From Marinoscillum sp965229915 (GTDB lineage Bacteria > Bacteroidota > Bacteroidia > Cytophagales > Cyclobacteriaceae), in the NCBI RefSeq assembly GCF_965229915.1, contig NZ_CBDDJZ010000001.1, forward strand, positions 5,093,044 through 5,157,043: DNA of 64,000 nt. The letters run 5' to 3'. A program made the position numbers and the translations under genes. Within the stretch, counting starts at the first letter, position 1. Each line of letters starts with the position of its first letter. Under the pieces are notes generated by a model that was given only the letters and a program-made list of their open reading frames with translations, did no database searches and was not told the origin of the DNA. Shown piece after piece: positions 1 through 8,871 of the stretch.

Positions 1-1
1 A

Positions 2-337
2 GGAATGACTGTTTACCAGGCTGCTTATAATGCTGGTCTTGCCAGGTTTAGAGCCATCATGTTAACCTCATTAACTACGGTATTGGGACTTTACCCGTTG
101 ATAAAGGAAACAAGTTTCCAGGCGCAGTTCTTGATCCCCATGGCGATTTCAGTGGCTTATGGGGTGTTGATCGGTACCTTCATCATCCTCGTGTTCTTCC
201 CAGTCTTGATCTTGTTCTTCAACGACGTGCGCAGAGCACTCAAATGGTTCTGGACAGGTAAAAAGCCATCACGTGAAGAGGTGGAGCGAGTGCTCCTGGA
301 CGAACAGCGTCTGGAAGAGTACCGCGAATCAGCCTAA
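2..337 (+). CDS. RND efflux pump inner-membrane permease, C-terminal end (5' partial)
   Basis: This is the last 111 or so residues of a protein whose reading frame is open to the left edge of the window. The segment RAIMLTSLTTVLGLYPL and the following hydrophobic stretches (roughly residues 40-70 of the visible part) match the final transmembrane helices of AcrB/HAE1-type resistance-nodulation-division permeases, which export drugs or other compounds using the proton gradient. The protein ends in a charged cytoplasmic tail (KKPSREEVERVLLDEQRLEE). A TolC-family outer-membrane protein starts 31 bases downstream on the same strand, as expected for the last two genes of a tripartite efflux operon. 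The ATG near the left edge is internal to the protein and not its start. The substrate cannot be inferred. Confidence 0.85.
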   Translation, partial: GMTVYQAAYNAGLARFRAIMLTSLTTVLGLYPLIKETSFQAQFLIPMAISVAYGVLIGTFIILVFFPVLILFFNDVRRALKWFWTGKKPSREEVERVLLDEQRLEEYRESA

Positions 338-368
338 TCAATTTTTTAACTACAAAGACTATAAACAA

Positions 369-1757
369 GTGAAGTTTTACACTTTAGGAATACTTTTATT
401 TTTGGCTACTGGGACTGCTTTGGCCCAGCAGCCGCTTTCATTGTCGGATGCTATCGCAATCGGGTTGGAGAAAAACTATGACATACGTATAGAGCGGAAG
501 AATGTCATTACAGCAGAAAACAACAATGACTGGGGTGCTACAGGTATTTTACCTTCAGTTCGATTGGACGTCCAAAGTCAAAATAACATTCGAAACCAGC
601 AGTCTGATAATCAGTTTTTCGGAGGTCAGTTGTTTCCAGGTTTTGAGTTAGATGATCAGCGATCTTATGGTCTTACGCCTTCTTTGAATGTGAACTGGAC
701 CATATTTCAGGGCAACAAAGCCATTATTTCCAAACGAAGATTGGAGCAGTTGGAAGCCGAGTCTATGCAAAATGCTGATGTGGTTATTGCCAACACACTT
801 CAGGCGATTATTCTAGCTTACTACAATGCAGTCCTTGAAAAGGACCGGCTGGATGTCTTTGAGCAGCAGTTGGCTTTGAGTAGAGATGTTTACAGCTACA
901 CTGAAACCAAATATGATATGGGTAGTGCTGTCACATCTGATTTGCTTCTGGAAGAGAATAATTACCTAACGGATTCTACCAATTATATCAATCAGATGTT
1001 GGCTTATCGCAATGCAGTAAGAACACTCAATGTGTTGCTTGTAAATGAGGATTTAAATAATTCATACGAATTTGCCGATTCACTCTTTTTCGAAAAGCAA
1101 CAATATCAGTTTGAAGACCTCAAACAAGCAATGCTTGCTGAGAATGTGGATCTTAAAAAGATATACATCTCACAGTCTATTTTGGAATCTCAGGTGAAAC
1201 AAAATAGATCGGATTTATTCCCAACCTTAAGTGTGAATGGTGGATATCAATGGAATAGAAACGTATCTGATTTAACCAATGCCACTTATGATGGCCCAAA
1301 TACCAACTATCAAAACCCGCCAGAGCCACTTGTTTCTAAGACCGGGACTTACTTTGCCAACTTCACTTTAAGTTTCAATCTATTTGATGGAGGGAGAGTA
1401 AATCGCGCCATTCGCAATGCGGTGGTTGCAGAAGATATTGGCAATTTGCGCATTGAGCAACTGGAAACCAATCTGGACAGAGACTTGTACGAAGCTTATG
1501 AGAGGTATGAAGTAAGAAGACAATTGTATGGTATTAGTGCCAGAAGTGAAGAAGCAGCAAGAACCAACCTGAGTATCTCTGAACAAAAGTTTAAAAGTGG
1601 AACGATCAATTCATTTGATTTCCGTGTGGTTCAAAACAACTACTTATCTGCTTCAATTGTCAAATTACAGGCATTATACAATCTCATGGATTCTAAAGTA
1701 GAGCTAATGCGATTGACTGGTGGGTTGATTGCAGATTACGGCGATACCAATCAATAA
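369..1757 (+). CDS. TolC family outer-membrane efflux protein
   Basis: This 462-residue protein is the outer-membrane channel of the RND efflux system whose permease ends just upstream. I chose the GTG at 369 because it gives a compact signal peptide (VKFYTLGILLFLATGTALAQ) followed by the characteristic TolC opening PLSLSDAIAIGLEKNYDIR. The frame stays open further upstream, but that part overlaps the permease tail and lacks export features. Two TolC repeats with long coiled helices are visible: the first half contains a Tyr/Asn-rich helical segment, and the second includes FNLFDGGRVNRAIRNAVVAE, typical of the family. The 3' end overlaps the convergent carboxypeptidase gene by 7 bases. Family assignment is confident; the exported substrate is unknown. 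Confidence 0.9.
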   Translation: MKFYTLGILLFLATGTALAQQPLSLSDAIAIGLEKNYDIRIERKNVITAENNNDWGATGILPSVRLDVQSQNNIRNQQSDNQFFGGQLFPGFELDDQRSYGLTPSLNVNWTIFQGNKAIISKRRLEQLEAESMQNADVVIANTLQAIILAYYNAVLEKDRLDVFEQQLALSRDVYSYTETKYDMGSAVTSDLLLEENNYLTDSTNYINQMLAYRNAVRTLNVLLVNEDLNNSYEFADSLFFEKQQYQFEDLKQAMLAENVDLKKIYISQSILESQVKQNRSDLFPTLSVNGGYQWNRNVSDLTNATYDGPNTNYQNPPEPLVSKTGTYFANFTLSFNLFDGGRVNRAIRNAVVAEDIGNLRIEQLETNLDRDLYEAYERYEVRRQLYGISARSEEAARTNLSISEQKFKSGTINSFDFRVVQNNYLSASIVKLQALYNLMDSKVELMRLTGGLIADYGDTNQ

Positions 1758-3049
1758 TTGTCCCTGATCTTTTCTAAGACTTTTTGCATTTCAGCTTTTA
1801 CCTCATTCACTGGAGTGAGGTAATTGTTATTCATAAAGGAGAAAATTAACTTCCTGCCTGAGTTGGTAACGATAAATCCACTCAGGCAATGATTGTTGCT
1901 CAACGTACCAGTTTTAGCAAACACATAAGGTTGATCAATACCGGGATACCAGTTCTTGATTGTGCCGGATTTGCCTCCATTGGGGAATATCCATTGAATG
2001 GTCTGCCAATCCACTTCTCGATATATATAGTTGAGCACTTTGACGATGGCTCTGGGTGTGAACAGGTTATATCTCGATAAACCTGACCCATCTACCCATT
2101 GCAGCTGATCTGATAGCTGCCACGCATGGAGTAGCCGATTTCTGAAAGCATCCTGATTCTCATATCCTTTTGCTCTTCCTGCAGTGATGAGTAATTGCTC
2201 CGCCAGAAAATTATCACTGCGCTGCATCATCAGAGCCAGAGTAGGGATGGTGGCTTGATTGTACACGGTTTTCTCCTTGACCAGTAGCGGGCTGTTGGTA
2301 GTGGTGGTACTGGCTCCAATGGTGTCTGCCATCAATATACTCAGCAATTCATTGCTGACTTGAAAAGGGATTTTGCGTTCGAATGAAGAGGAGTCGTCCT
2401 CCATCCAGATATTGAATAGGTTGTAAGCAAACTCTCGGTATACAAAACTGCCTGGTCGCTCACCTACATAGAGATCGATGTAGTCTTCAAAAAAGTCAGG
2501 GATCACATGAAGTGTGTCAGAGTTAAAGATTCGCACTTCATTGGCGTATATTGGCATCCAAAAGCGCTCAGACTGGAAGCTGTATTGGTAGTCATCCCAC
2601 GCCCAGCCTGGTCCAAAAGCTTTGATCGGTCGCTCTGGAAGGTGGACAACCGTGGGAGTGCCCATGAGAGGATAGAGTGCCGGTTGTTCTGGAAAGTCTG
2701 GATGGAGTAAGGTAGGATCTCCGTATGGCTCAATATGTACTACCGAATCAATATGAGCTAAATCATAGGTAGGAATGGAATCTCCGAAAACCTGCAAACA
2801 GGCTGCAGTGGTAAAAATCTTGGTGTTAGATGCTGGTGTAAAATTCAGGTCAGCATTCCATTCTTTTAGATAGACGTTTGATTGCGGATCATACAGTAAA
2901 AACCCGGTGAATTGATTGGTGAAAATTTCGGATTTTTTGAACGACCTGTTAATGCTGTTGCCAGCGAGTGTTTGCTTGATAGATTGGCATCCTGTGATGG
3001 TCACAAAAACCCAAAATATTGCAATAAGCGTGAATTGACTGATTTTCAT
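1751..3049 (-). CDS. D-alanyl-D-alanine carboxypeptidase/endopeptidase, PBP4 (S13) family lipoprotein
   Basis: This 432-residue protein is predicted to trim or cut peptidoglycan cross-links in the periplasm. It has a lipoprotein signal with lipid-attachment Cys21 (VTITGC). The three penicillin-binding motifs are present in order: SNTK (residues 74-77, catalytic Ser74 and Lys77), SDN (278-280) and KTG (379-381). The long insertion between the first two motifs is typical of DacB/PBP4-type S13 enzymes. The gene is transcribed towards the tolC-like gene and overlaps it by 7 bases. It stands alone, with no obvious operon partner. Precise activity (carboxypeptidase or endopeptidase) is inferred from the family only. 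Confidence 0.85.
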   Translation of the reverse strand: MKISQFTLIAIFWVFVTITGCQSIKQTLAGNSINRSFKKSEIFTNQFTGFLLYDPQSNVYLKEWNADLNFTPASNTKIFTTAACLQVFGDSIPTYDLAHIDSVVHIEPYGDPTLLHPDFPEQPALYPLMGTPTVVHLPERPIKAFGPGWAWDDYQYSFQSERFWMPIYANEVRIFNSDTLHVIPDFFEDYIDLYVGERPGSFVYREFAYNLFNIWMEDDSSSFERKIPFQVSNELLSILMADTIGASTTTTNSPLLVKEKTVYNQATIPTLALMMQRSDNFLAEQLLITAGRAKGYENQDAFRNRLLHAWQLSDQLQWVDGSGLSRYNLFTPRAIVKVLNYIYREVDWQTIQWIFPNGGKSGTIKNWYPGIDQPYVFAKTGTLSNNHCLSGFIVTNSGRKLIFSFMNNNYLTPVNEVKAEMQKVLEKIRDNY

Positions 3050-3206
3050 ATTGTATGAAAAAAACCCGTTTTATTTGAAATATGCACTGATTATGGCCGA
3101 AATGGAGCTATAATAAAAGTTAAGCATTATTTTTTTAGTAATATTATTGTACTTATTTTGGCAGCGCCTTAAAGGACTTATTTTAATTGAATTATTCATT
3201 CATCGC

Positions 3207-4499
3207 ATGAGCATTCTCGACCTAATCACCTTACTCATTTTCTTAGCCGCAGTATTTACGCTAATTAACATCACAGTTCTCAAGTTACCAAGTACTATTG
3301 GTTTAATGGCTATTGCCTTGATGATGTCTGTGTTCATTCTCATTTTGGGGTATGCATTTCCAGCTGTAACAAGGGGTGCTGAACACATTGTTGAGGAGTT
3401 TGATTTTAAGGAAGTACTGATGGGTGTCATGCTGAATTTTTTACTCTTTGCGGGAGCGCTATCGGTAGACCTGAGGAAGCTCCTTGAGGAGCGGGTAGCT
3501 GTTCTAATTTTGGCTACTGTTGGTACTTTGTTGTCCACTTTTATAGTGGGTACGTTGGTATTTTACATCTTCCCGTATTTAGGTGTAGAAATTGACTACA
3601 TCTTTTGTCTACTATTTGGAGCCCTGATCTCACCTACAGATCCTATTGCGGTGTTGGCACTTATTAAGAAATTTGGCCTTTCTAAAAACCTGGAGATTAA
3701 GATTGCTGGTGAGTCCTTGTTCAATGATGGAGTAGGCGTAGTGGTTTTCCTTACGATCCTGGGTATTGCGCAAGCCACTAATGGTGGAGCAGAGGCTGCT
3801 CATGGAGCACATGGTGGTGGCGAAATTACCGCAGGTAGTGTGGCATTGCTATTTGGTCAGGAAGTAGTTGGTGGAGTATTCCTGGGAGCTATTTTCGGGT
3901 TTCTTGGATTTAGACTGCTGAATTTTATTGACAATGACCATGTGGAGTTGGAAGTGCTGGTGACGCTTACCCTGGTAATGGTCGGTGGGCGTGTGGCTGA
4001 GTTTCTGCACGTGTCAGGACCATTGGCAATGGTAGTCATGGGATTATTCATTGGAAATGAAGGGCGCGACGAGAAATTAGCCAATGCAACTGGTGAATAT
4101 GTGTTCAAATTCTGGCATTTGCTTGATGAAGCATTGAATGCCATCTTGTTCATTTTGGTGGGGCTGGAGATGATCGTAATCGCCAATACCTTCTCGCCTA
4201 GCAGTATCCTGGTGGGGATTGTAGGAGTGTTGATTGTATTGTTTGCGCGCTTGCTTGGTGTATCTATCCCAATAGGCATCATGTCTACTTATCGTAAATT
4301 TGAACCAAAGACCATTGCCATTCTCACCTGGGGAGGATTGCGAGGAGGTATCTCCGTGGCATTGGCTCTGTCATTATCAGAATTTACGTGGATCGAGGGA
4401 TCTATTAAAGAAACTATACTTTTTGTTACCTATTGTTGCGTAGTTTTCTCAATTTTGGTGCAAGGTTTAACAATGGGACTATTGTTAAAGAATAACTAA
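3207..4499 (+). CDS. Na+/H+ antiporter, CPA1/NhaP family
   Basis: This is a polytopic membrane protein of 430 residues with about 12 hydrophobic segments, predicted to exchange Na+ (or K+) for H+ across the inner membrane. Diagnostic segments are FGALISPTDPIAVLALIKKFG and GESLFNDGVGVVVFLTILG, which hold the conserved acidic residues of CPA1 antiporters, and TWGGLRGGISVALALSL near the C terminus. I chose the ATG at 3207 (MSILDLITLL) because it puts the first membrane helix at the N terminus; an ATG 60 bases upstream would add an unusual tail. A His/Gly-rich loop (AAHGAHGGGE) lies between helices. The GOLPH3-like gene begins 27 bases downstream, suggesting co-transcription. Confidence 0.88.
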   Translation: MSILDLITLLIFLAAVFTLINITVLKLPSTIGLMAIALMMSVFILILGYAFPAVTRGAEHIVEEFDFKEVLMGVMLNFLLFAGALSVDLRKLLEERVAVLILATVGTLLSTFIVGTLVFYIFPYLGVEIDYIFCLLFGALISPTDPIAVLALIKKFGLSKNLEIKIAGESLFNDGVGVVVFLTILGIAQATNGGAEAAHGAHGGGEITAGSVALLFGQEVVGGVFLGAIFGFLGFRLLNFIDNDHVELEVLVTLTLVMVGGRVAEFLHVSGPLAMVVMGLFIGNEGRDEKLANATGEYVFKFWHLLDEALNAILFILVGLEMIVIANTFSPSSILVGIVGVLIVLFARLLGVSIPIGIMSTYRKFEPKTIAILTWGGLRGGISVALALSLSEFTWIEGSIKETILFVTYCCVVFSILVQGLTMGLLLKNN

Positions 4500-4526
4500 A
4501 AGGATAACAAACCACAACGAACCAGT

Positions 4527-5156
4527 ATGAAAATTAGCATCGCAGAGGGTCTATACCTAATAGCGCTTGATGATGAAGAAGGAAGATTACTAGCAGCAGC
4601 TGAAAAGACAATCGTACCAGGGTTGATCAGCGCTTGTATTCTGGAATTGCACCTACAGAAAAAAGTAGAGTTGCATGACAGTACAATCACCGTTTCAGAT
4701 ACGACCGGAACGGGGAATGGCATCTTGGATAATGTGTTGAAGAAACTAAAAAGCGGGGTATCTCTCACCGATACCATCGAAAACCTCACTCACCACTTTA
4801 AGGACATTCAGGAAGATTTGAATCAGCTGTTGATACAGCGGGGTATCTTGAAAAAGGAGGCTACAAAATTGATGTGGATTCCACTTTCTGAACGAATGGA
4901 CAATGCCAATTATGCATTCGAGCAGCAGATTCGCGACTCAATGTTCAATATTGTCTTCAAGAGTGCCAAACCTACTCCTGGATTTGTAGTATTGATGTCT
5001 CTTATCTATGACTGTCAGATACTCAATGAGGTGTTTAAGGACAAAGATGAACTGATTGATGCAGTGAAAGTAGCTAAGGACATAGTGAACTCACCGATGA
5101 TCACTGATGAGTTGTCTCAAGCTCTGAAAAACTTAAAAGCCTATTTCGGAAACTGA
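4527..5156 (+). CDS. GPP34 family phosphoprotein (bacterial GOLPH3/Vps74-like)
   Basis: This 209-residue soluble protein resembles the GPP34 family, whose eukaryotic members (GOLPH3, Vps74) bind phosphatidylinositol-4-phosphate at the Golgi. The order of segments fits: an N-terminal helix and strand ISIAEGLYLIALDDEEGRLL, a segment PGLISACILELHLQKKVEL, a central helical part with RGILKKEATKLMWIPLSER, and a C-terminal part with PGFVVLMSLIYDCQILNEVF. There is no signal peptide or membrane helix. It lies 27 bases after the Na+/H+ antiporter gene and abuts the stop codon of the convergent lipoprotein gene with no intervening base. The function in bacteria is not established; peripheral binding to an anionic membrane is a reasonable inference. 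Confidence 0.75.
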   Translation: MKISIAEGLYLIALDDEEGRLLAAAEKTIVPGLISACILELHLQKKVELHDSTITVSDTTGTGNGILDNVLKKLKSGVSLTDTIENLTHHFKDIQEDLNQLLIQRGILKKEATKLMWIPLSERMDNANYAFEQQIRDSMFNIVFKSAKPTPGFVVLMSLIYDCQILNEVFKDKDELIDAVKVAKDIVNSPMITDELSQALKNLKAYFGN

Positions 5157-5612
5157 TTATTCTTCAGTTTCCGATTCGAGCACTCTTTTTGAATCAAGAT
5201 CGCTAGACTCCAGACTTTGGAGTTCTCTTACTTCTTCATTCAGGTGGAAGAGAAGCAGTTCATCAACTTCTGCCTGGACATCCTCTAGTTTTCTACCAGA
5301 AGCAGCAGCATATATTCTTGTTTGCAGGTCATTGATCGTCTTGACATAAGCCATCATGGTATCATGTTTGGCCATCAGTTTGTTGGCTCGGAATGCCATA
5401 AAGCCGAACCCCTCGTGCGGGTTGTTGTTGTCTTTTTCCAGAATGAGGTATTCAATACCATCAACAGAGATCTTATCGAAGTGAAAACTGATGTTTTCAT
5501 GGATTTCTCGCGGCTGGAAAGCCTCACCTTCGTTGATATCCCTATTTTTACAGCCATCTACCAAAGCCATACTGAGTACGGCCAGGATCAATCCCACAGG
5601 TCTTTTCTTCAT
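5157..5612 (-). CDS. Small putative lipoprotein of unknown function
   Basis: I do not recognise a family for this 151-residue protein. The N terminus (MKKRPVGLILAVLSMALVDGC) looks like a lipoprotein signal with Cys21, although Asp at the -2 position is unusual for a lipobox. The mature part is hydrophilic and mixed: a strand-rich N-terminal half (ISFHFDKISVDGIEYLILEK), then a mostly helical C-terminal half rich in Glu and Leu. Its ATG overlaps the TGA of the K+ channel gene (ATGA, 5609-5612), so the two are probably translationally coupled and may be functionally linked. Its own stop codon touches that of the convergent GPP34 gene. Confidence 0.6.
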   Translation of the reverse strand: MKKRPVGLILAVLSMALVDGCKNRDINEGEAFQPREIHENISFHFDKISVDGIEYLILEKDNNNPHEGFGFMAFRANKLMAKHDTMMAYVKTINDLQTRIYAAASGRKLEDVQAEVDELLLFHLNEEVRELQSLESSDLDSKRVLESETEE

Positions 5613-6706
5613 GATTGCTTTTGTTTTTCTCTAATGTACCCTTCGTTCACGTGGAAGGCTCGTCTAATTAGTTTGAATGCTTTACCGTTTAGAATAATAA
5701 TTAAGTAATCCCCTGGAGCAATTTTCAAGTCGCCGAGTGGGTTTTTGATCAGCTTCTTGTTACCAAATTTATCACGCTTAGTGATACCTATGAGCACGCT
5801 GTTGTACTTGCTTTTTAACTCAAAAAATGCTTCCTGGTAAGGTTTGCCCACATAAGGATTGTTTGGTGTAACCAAAAATTGCTTGATGTCATAGTCTGAA
5901 TCTCCTCTAGCAAATGACATGATGGATTCGCTGTAGGCTGCTACGTCCGGTTCAAACATATAAGAAGCCAGAAGCTTTGAGGATAATTCATGCTTAGATA
6001 TGGTGTTGGTCACTCCGGCACTAACAAATGTGTTTTTAAGATCACCATTTTCTAGGGTTACCACATACTCCAGGTTAGGAAACACTTTCTTCAGGTTAAG
6101 AATATATACCAGTTTTTCCGTGTCATCGTCTAGGTTGACAAATACAATGGATGATTGCTCCAGATTGCTCTTTTTTAATAGCTCATGCGCATTGAAGTCC
6201 GAGTACAAGATGAAAATACTCTTGCTATGAGGGTATTGATCTCTGATCAGCTCAATGTCCTCTTTTTTGTTAGTGACAATAGCCACATGTTTACCTACTC
6301 CAATCAGCTGGTCCAGAACCATTTTACCAAATTCATTCCAACCAATAATAATGGCATGTCCTTCCATGCTTGTTCCGTTGTAACCAAGTTTTTTGTTTTC
6401 CTTGATAGTAGCCATAAGATTCGTGAATTGACCAATTAAAATACCATAAATACCGACGCTCATTAGGATAAAGACATATCCGATCGCTCTTCCATAAACA
6501 GTAGCCGGGAAGAGGTCTCCATAACCCACTGTAGTAAGTGTGACCACCGAATACCATATTGCATTGGTATAATCCTTTATGGCAGATTGACTGCTGTCTT
6601 TTTCAACATATATGAGCGCAGTGATCAGAAGATAATATATAAGAAATCCGAAGAGTATCTCCAGACTGATCTTGAGAGTCTTGTTCTTAAAAAGATCTTG
6701 AAACAT
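5609..6706 (-). CDS. Two-TM potassium channel with TrkA-N/TrkA-C (RCK) domain
   Basis: This 365-residue inner-membrane channel has a first helix at about residues 13-33, a pore loop with the K+ selectivity filter TVGYGD (59-64), and a second helix at about 72-92. A cytoplasmic Rossmann-type RCK/TrkA-N domain follows, beginning EGHAIIIGWNEFGKMVL (about residue 115), and a TrkA-C-like domain closes the protein (GDYLIIILNGKAF). The architecture is that of MthK/Kch-type ligand-gated channels, in which nucleotide or Ca2+ binding to the RCK ring opens the pore. The nucleotide-binding motif is GWNEFG rather than the classical GxGxxG, so the ligand is uncertain. It overlaps the downstream lipoprotein gene by 4 bases. 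Confidence 0.88.
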   Translation of the reverse strand: MFQDLFKNKTLKISLEILFGFLIYYLLITALIYVEKDSSQSAIKDYTNAIWYSVVTLTTVGYGDLFPATVYGRAIGYVFILMSVGIYGILIGQFTNLMATIKENKKLGYNGTSMEGHAIIIGWNEFGKMVLDQLIGVGKHVAIVTNKKEDIELIRDQYPHSKSIFILYSDFNAHELLKKSNLEQSSIVFVNLDDDTEKLVYILNLKKVFPNLEYVVTLENGDLKNTFVSAGVTNTISKHELSSKLLASYMFEPDVAAYSESIMSFARGDSDYDIKQFLVTPNNPYVGKPYQEAFFELKSKYNSVLIGITKRDKFGNKKLIKNPLGDLKIAPGDYLIIILNGKAFKLIRRAFHVNEGYIREKQKQS

Positions 6707-6869
6707 GTGTTAGTCAGGTGAAAACCAAATATAATGAAAGGAATTGATGTGTGAATAGGACTACCTCATTTATGTGTGTGTCGGAGCCAATACCATTAGG
6801 TTACCTCATGTTATTTTAGGATGGTTCACAGGCGTCTTACCCACACTCACCAGTATTTATATTTAGGGA

Positions 6870-6895
6870 TTTAGAAAATTGTGGAATTTTCTAAA
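6870..6895. promoter_or_regulatory. Perfect AT-rich inverted repeat in the channel/GH15 divergent intergenic region
   Basis: An 11-bp arm (TTTAGAAAATT) is repeated perfectly in inverse orientation around a 4-base centre (GTGG). It lies 107 bases upstream of the GH15 start and 163 bases upstream of the channel start, in the 296-base gap between the two divergent genes. No U-tract follows, so an operator is more likely than a terminator. I recognise no regulator for it. Confidence 0.35.
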
Positions 6896-7002
6896 AATAG
6901 AATTATCGTTTGCTTTTATTATAAAATAATATCCACTTAATTTATGAATTGTTAAAAAAATAGATGATTCATTTAAAGTAAGTATCACCAAATAATTCAT
7001 AC

Positions 7003-8784
7003 ATGCGAAGACATACCTACGATTTTGGTGTAATCGGCAACTGTGCATTTACCGCTCATATTCATAAGAATACCAACATCTCCTGGATGTGTTGGCCCCG
7101 TTTTGATAGTAGTTTTATCTTCGGAGGACTATTGGATGAAGAGAAGGGTGGAGAGTTCTCGATTAAGCCTTTAGAGCCTGAGTTCGATAGTAAGCAGTAT
7201 TACATAGAGAATACCAACATTCTATGCACTGAAGTGGAATCGGAAACAGGCAAGTATCGTGTCACAGACTTTGCTCCTCGCTTTTATCAGACAGATAGAT
7301 ACTATCGACCTTTAATGCTCATACGAAAAATCGAGCGTCTGGAGGGAAATCCTCGATTAGTGGTCAAATGTAAACCAAAGGGCGACTATGGGAACGTAAC
7401 TCCTCAGTCTTCGATGGGTAGCAATCACATTCGATTTCTGGGACTGGAGGCTCATTGTAGACTTACTACAAACATTTCGCTCAATTACGTGCTGGGCGAA
7501 GAGAGTTTTGTGCTGAATGAAACCAAGTATCTGGTGATGACTTACGGACCACCACTGGAAGCTTCCCTGGAGGAGACTGTGGAGGTGTTCTTGACTAAAA
7601 CGAAAAACTACTGGAGAAACTGGATCAAGACTGCTGCTATTGTCAACTTTTATCAAAGAGAAGCGATCCGCTCAGCCTTAATCCTGAAAATACATCAGTA
7701 CGAGGATACTGGGGCGATCATAGCTGCAGCGACTACCAGCTTGCCAGAATCACCCGGCAGCACCCGCAACTGGGATTATCGATACTGCTGGATGCGTGAT
7801 ACGTTCTATACACTCAATGCTTTTAATAACATCGGGCACTTTGAGGAATCAGAGAAATACTTCCACTATATCCTCAACACGACTATTGAAGAATCAAACC
7901 GATATCAGCCACTATATGGTATCAGTGGTCAGAAACGACTGACGGAGAAGGAAATAGCACTGAATGGCTACATGGGAAATCAGCCCGTACGCATTGGAAA
8001 TGACGCATATACGCACATTCAAAATGACGTTTATGGCCAGGTGTTGATTTCATTGCTTCCTCTCTATGAGGATAAGCGGATCATATTTACAGAGCGTTTT
8101 GATTCATCCGAGTTGGTGACTAAAACGCTCGATATGATTGAGAAGACTTTTGATGAGACTGACGCGGGATTGTGGGAATTCAGGAACTTGAGCCAACACC
8201 ATTGCTATACCTACTTGTTCCATTGGGCGGGTAGTAGTGCAGCGGTGAAAATTGCTAAAGTGATCGGAGACTCCAAAATGGGGGAAAAGGCTGTAAGACT
8301 CAAAGAACGATCTCAAAAAATGATCGAGAAGTGTTTTGTTCCATCCAAGAAAGCCTACGCACAAGCGGTAGGTGTGGATCGGATGGACGCCAGCACGCTC
8401 CAGCTGATCATGATGAATTACTTTGGGGGTAATGAACAGGCTGCCAGAGATCACTTGTTGGGGATGGAGAAAGAACTACATGCCAAAGGAGGGCTATTCT
8501 ATCGATACAAGCATCAGGATGATTTTGGTGAACCAGAGACTACTTTTCTCATTTGTGCATTTTGGTATGTAGAAGCTCTGGCTTGTGTGGGAAGACTGGA
8601 TGAAGCAATCAAGTATTTTGAAAACCTCATTTCTTATTCCAATCACGTTGGGCTGTTGAGTGAAGACGTGAACGAAAAGGATGGCAGCATGTGGGGAAAC
8701 TTTCCTCAGGCTTACAGTCACGTAGGCTTGCTCAACGCTGCTTCGAGAATTGCCAGAAAGCTGGATAAGCCAGACTTTTTATAA
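7003..8784 (+). CDS. Glycoside hydrolase family 15 protein (glucoamylase or trehalase type)
   Basis: This 593-residue cytoplasmic enzyme has the bacterial GH15 architecture: an N-terminal beta-sandwich domain (YDFGVIGNCAFTAHI onward) and an (alpha/alpha)6 barrel. Visible motifs are RNWDYRYCWMRDTFYTL, GLWEFR with the probable general acid Glu392, and LLSEDVN with the probable base Glu554, followed by GNFPQAYSHVGLLNAA. GH15 inverting enzymes release glucose from alpha-glucans; some bacterial members hydrolyse trehalose. No signal peptide is present, so the substrate is intracellular. The convergent neighbour makes trehalose, which favours a role in trehalose or glycogen turnover, but sequence alone does not settle the substrate. 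Confidence 0.88.
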   Translation: MRRHTYDFGVIGNCAFTAHIHKNTNISWMCWPRFDSSFIFGGLLDEEKGGEFSIKPLEPEFDSKQYYIENTNILCTEVESETGKYRVTDFAPRFYQTDRYYRPLMLIRKIERLEGNPRLVVKCKPKGDYGNVTPQSSMGSNHIRFLGLEAHCRLTTNISLNYVLGEESFVLNETKYLVMTYGPPLEASLEETVEVFLTKTKNYWRNWIKTAAIVNFYQREAIRSALILKIHQYEDTGAIIAAATTSLPESPGSTRNWDYRYCWMRDTFYTLNAFNNIGHFEESEKYFHYILNTTIEESNRYQPLYGISGQKRLTEKEIALNGYMGNQPVRIGNDAYTHIQNDVYGQVLISLLPLYEDKRIIFTERFDSSELVTKTLDMIEKTFDETDAGLWEFRNLSQHHCYTYLFHWAGSSAAVKIAKVIGDSKMGEKAVRLKERSQKMIEKCFVPSKKAYAQAVGVDRMDASTLQLIMMNYFGGNEQAARDHLLGMEKELHAKGGLFYRYKHQDDFGEPETTFLICAFWYVEALACVGRLDEAIKYFENLISYSNHVGLLSEDVNEKDGSMWGNFPQAYSHVGLLNAASRIARKLDKPDFL

Positions 8785-8803
8785 TCAATTTATAGCTACA
8801 AAT

Positions 8804-8836
8804 AAAAAAGAGCCATTCGAACAATGGCTCTTTTTT
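8804..8836. terminator. Bidirectional rho-independent terminator
   Basis: A perfect 14-bp stem (A6-GAGCCATT pairing with AATGGCTC-T6) surrounds the 5-base loop CGAAC. A-tract and T-tract flank it on both strands, so it can stop the GH15 transcript on the plus strand and the trehalose synthesis transcript on the minus strand. Confidence 0.93.
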
Positions 8837-8871
8837 AATTTGGCGTCACCTATGAATAGGAGAATAACCTG

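Noticed and set aside
273..368. Earlier start codon for the TolC-like gene
   Set aside because: It overlaps the permease gene and puts about 32 polar residues before a clear signal peptide.
1380..1586. Antisense open frames within tolC, groEL, pckA, dnaB and other genes
   Set aside because: They lie opposite well-identified genes, have no family features, and are explained by codon bias of the sense strand.
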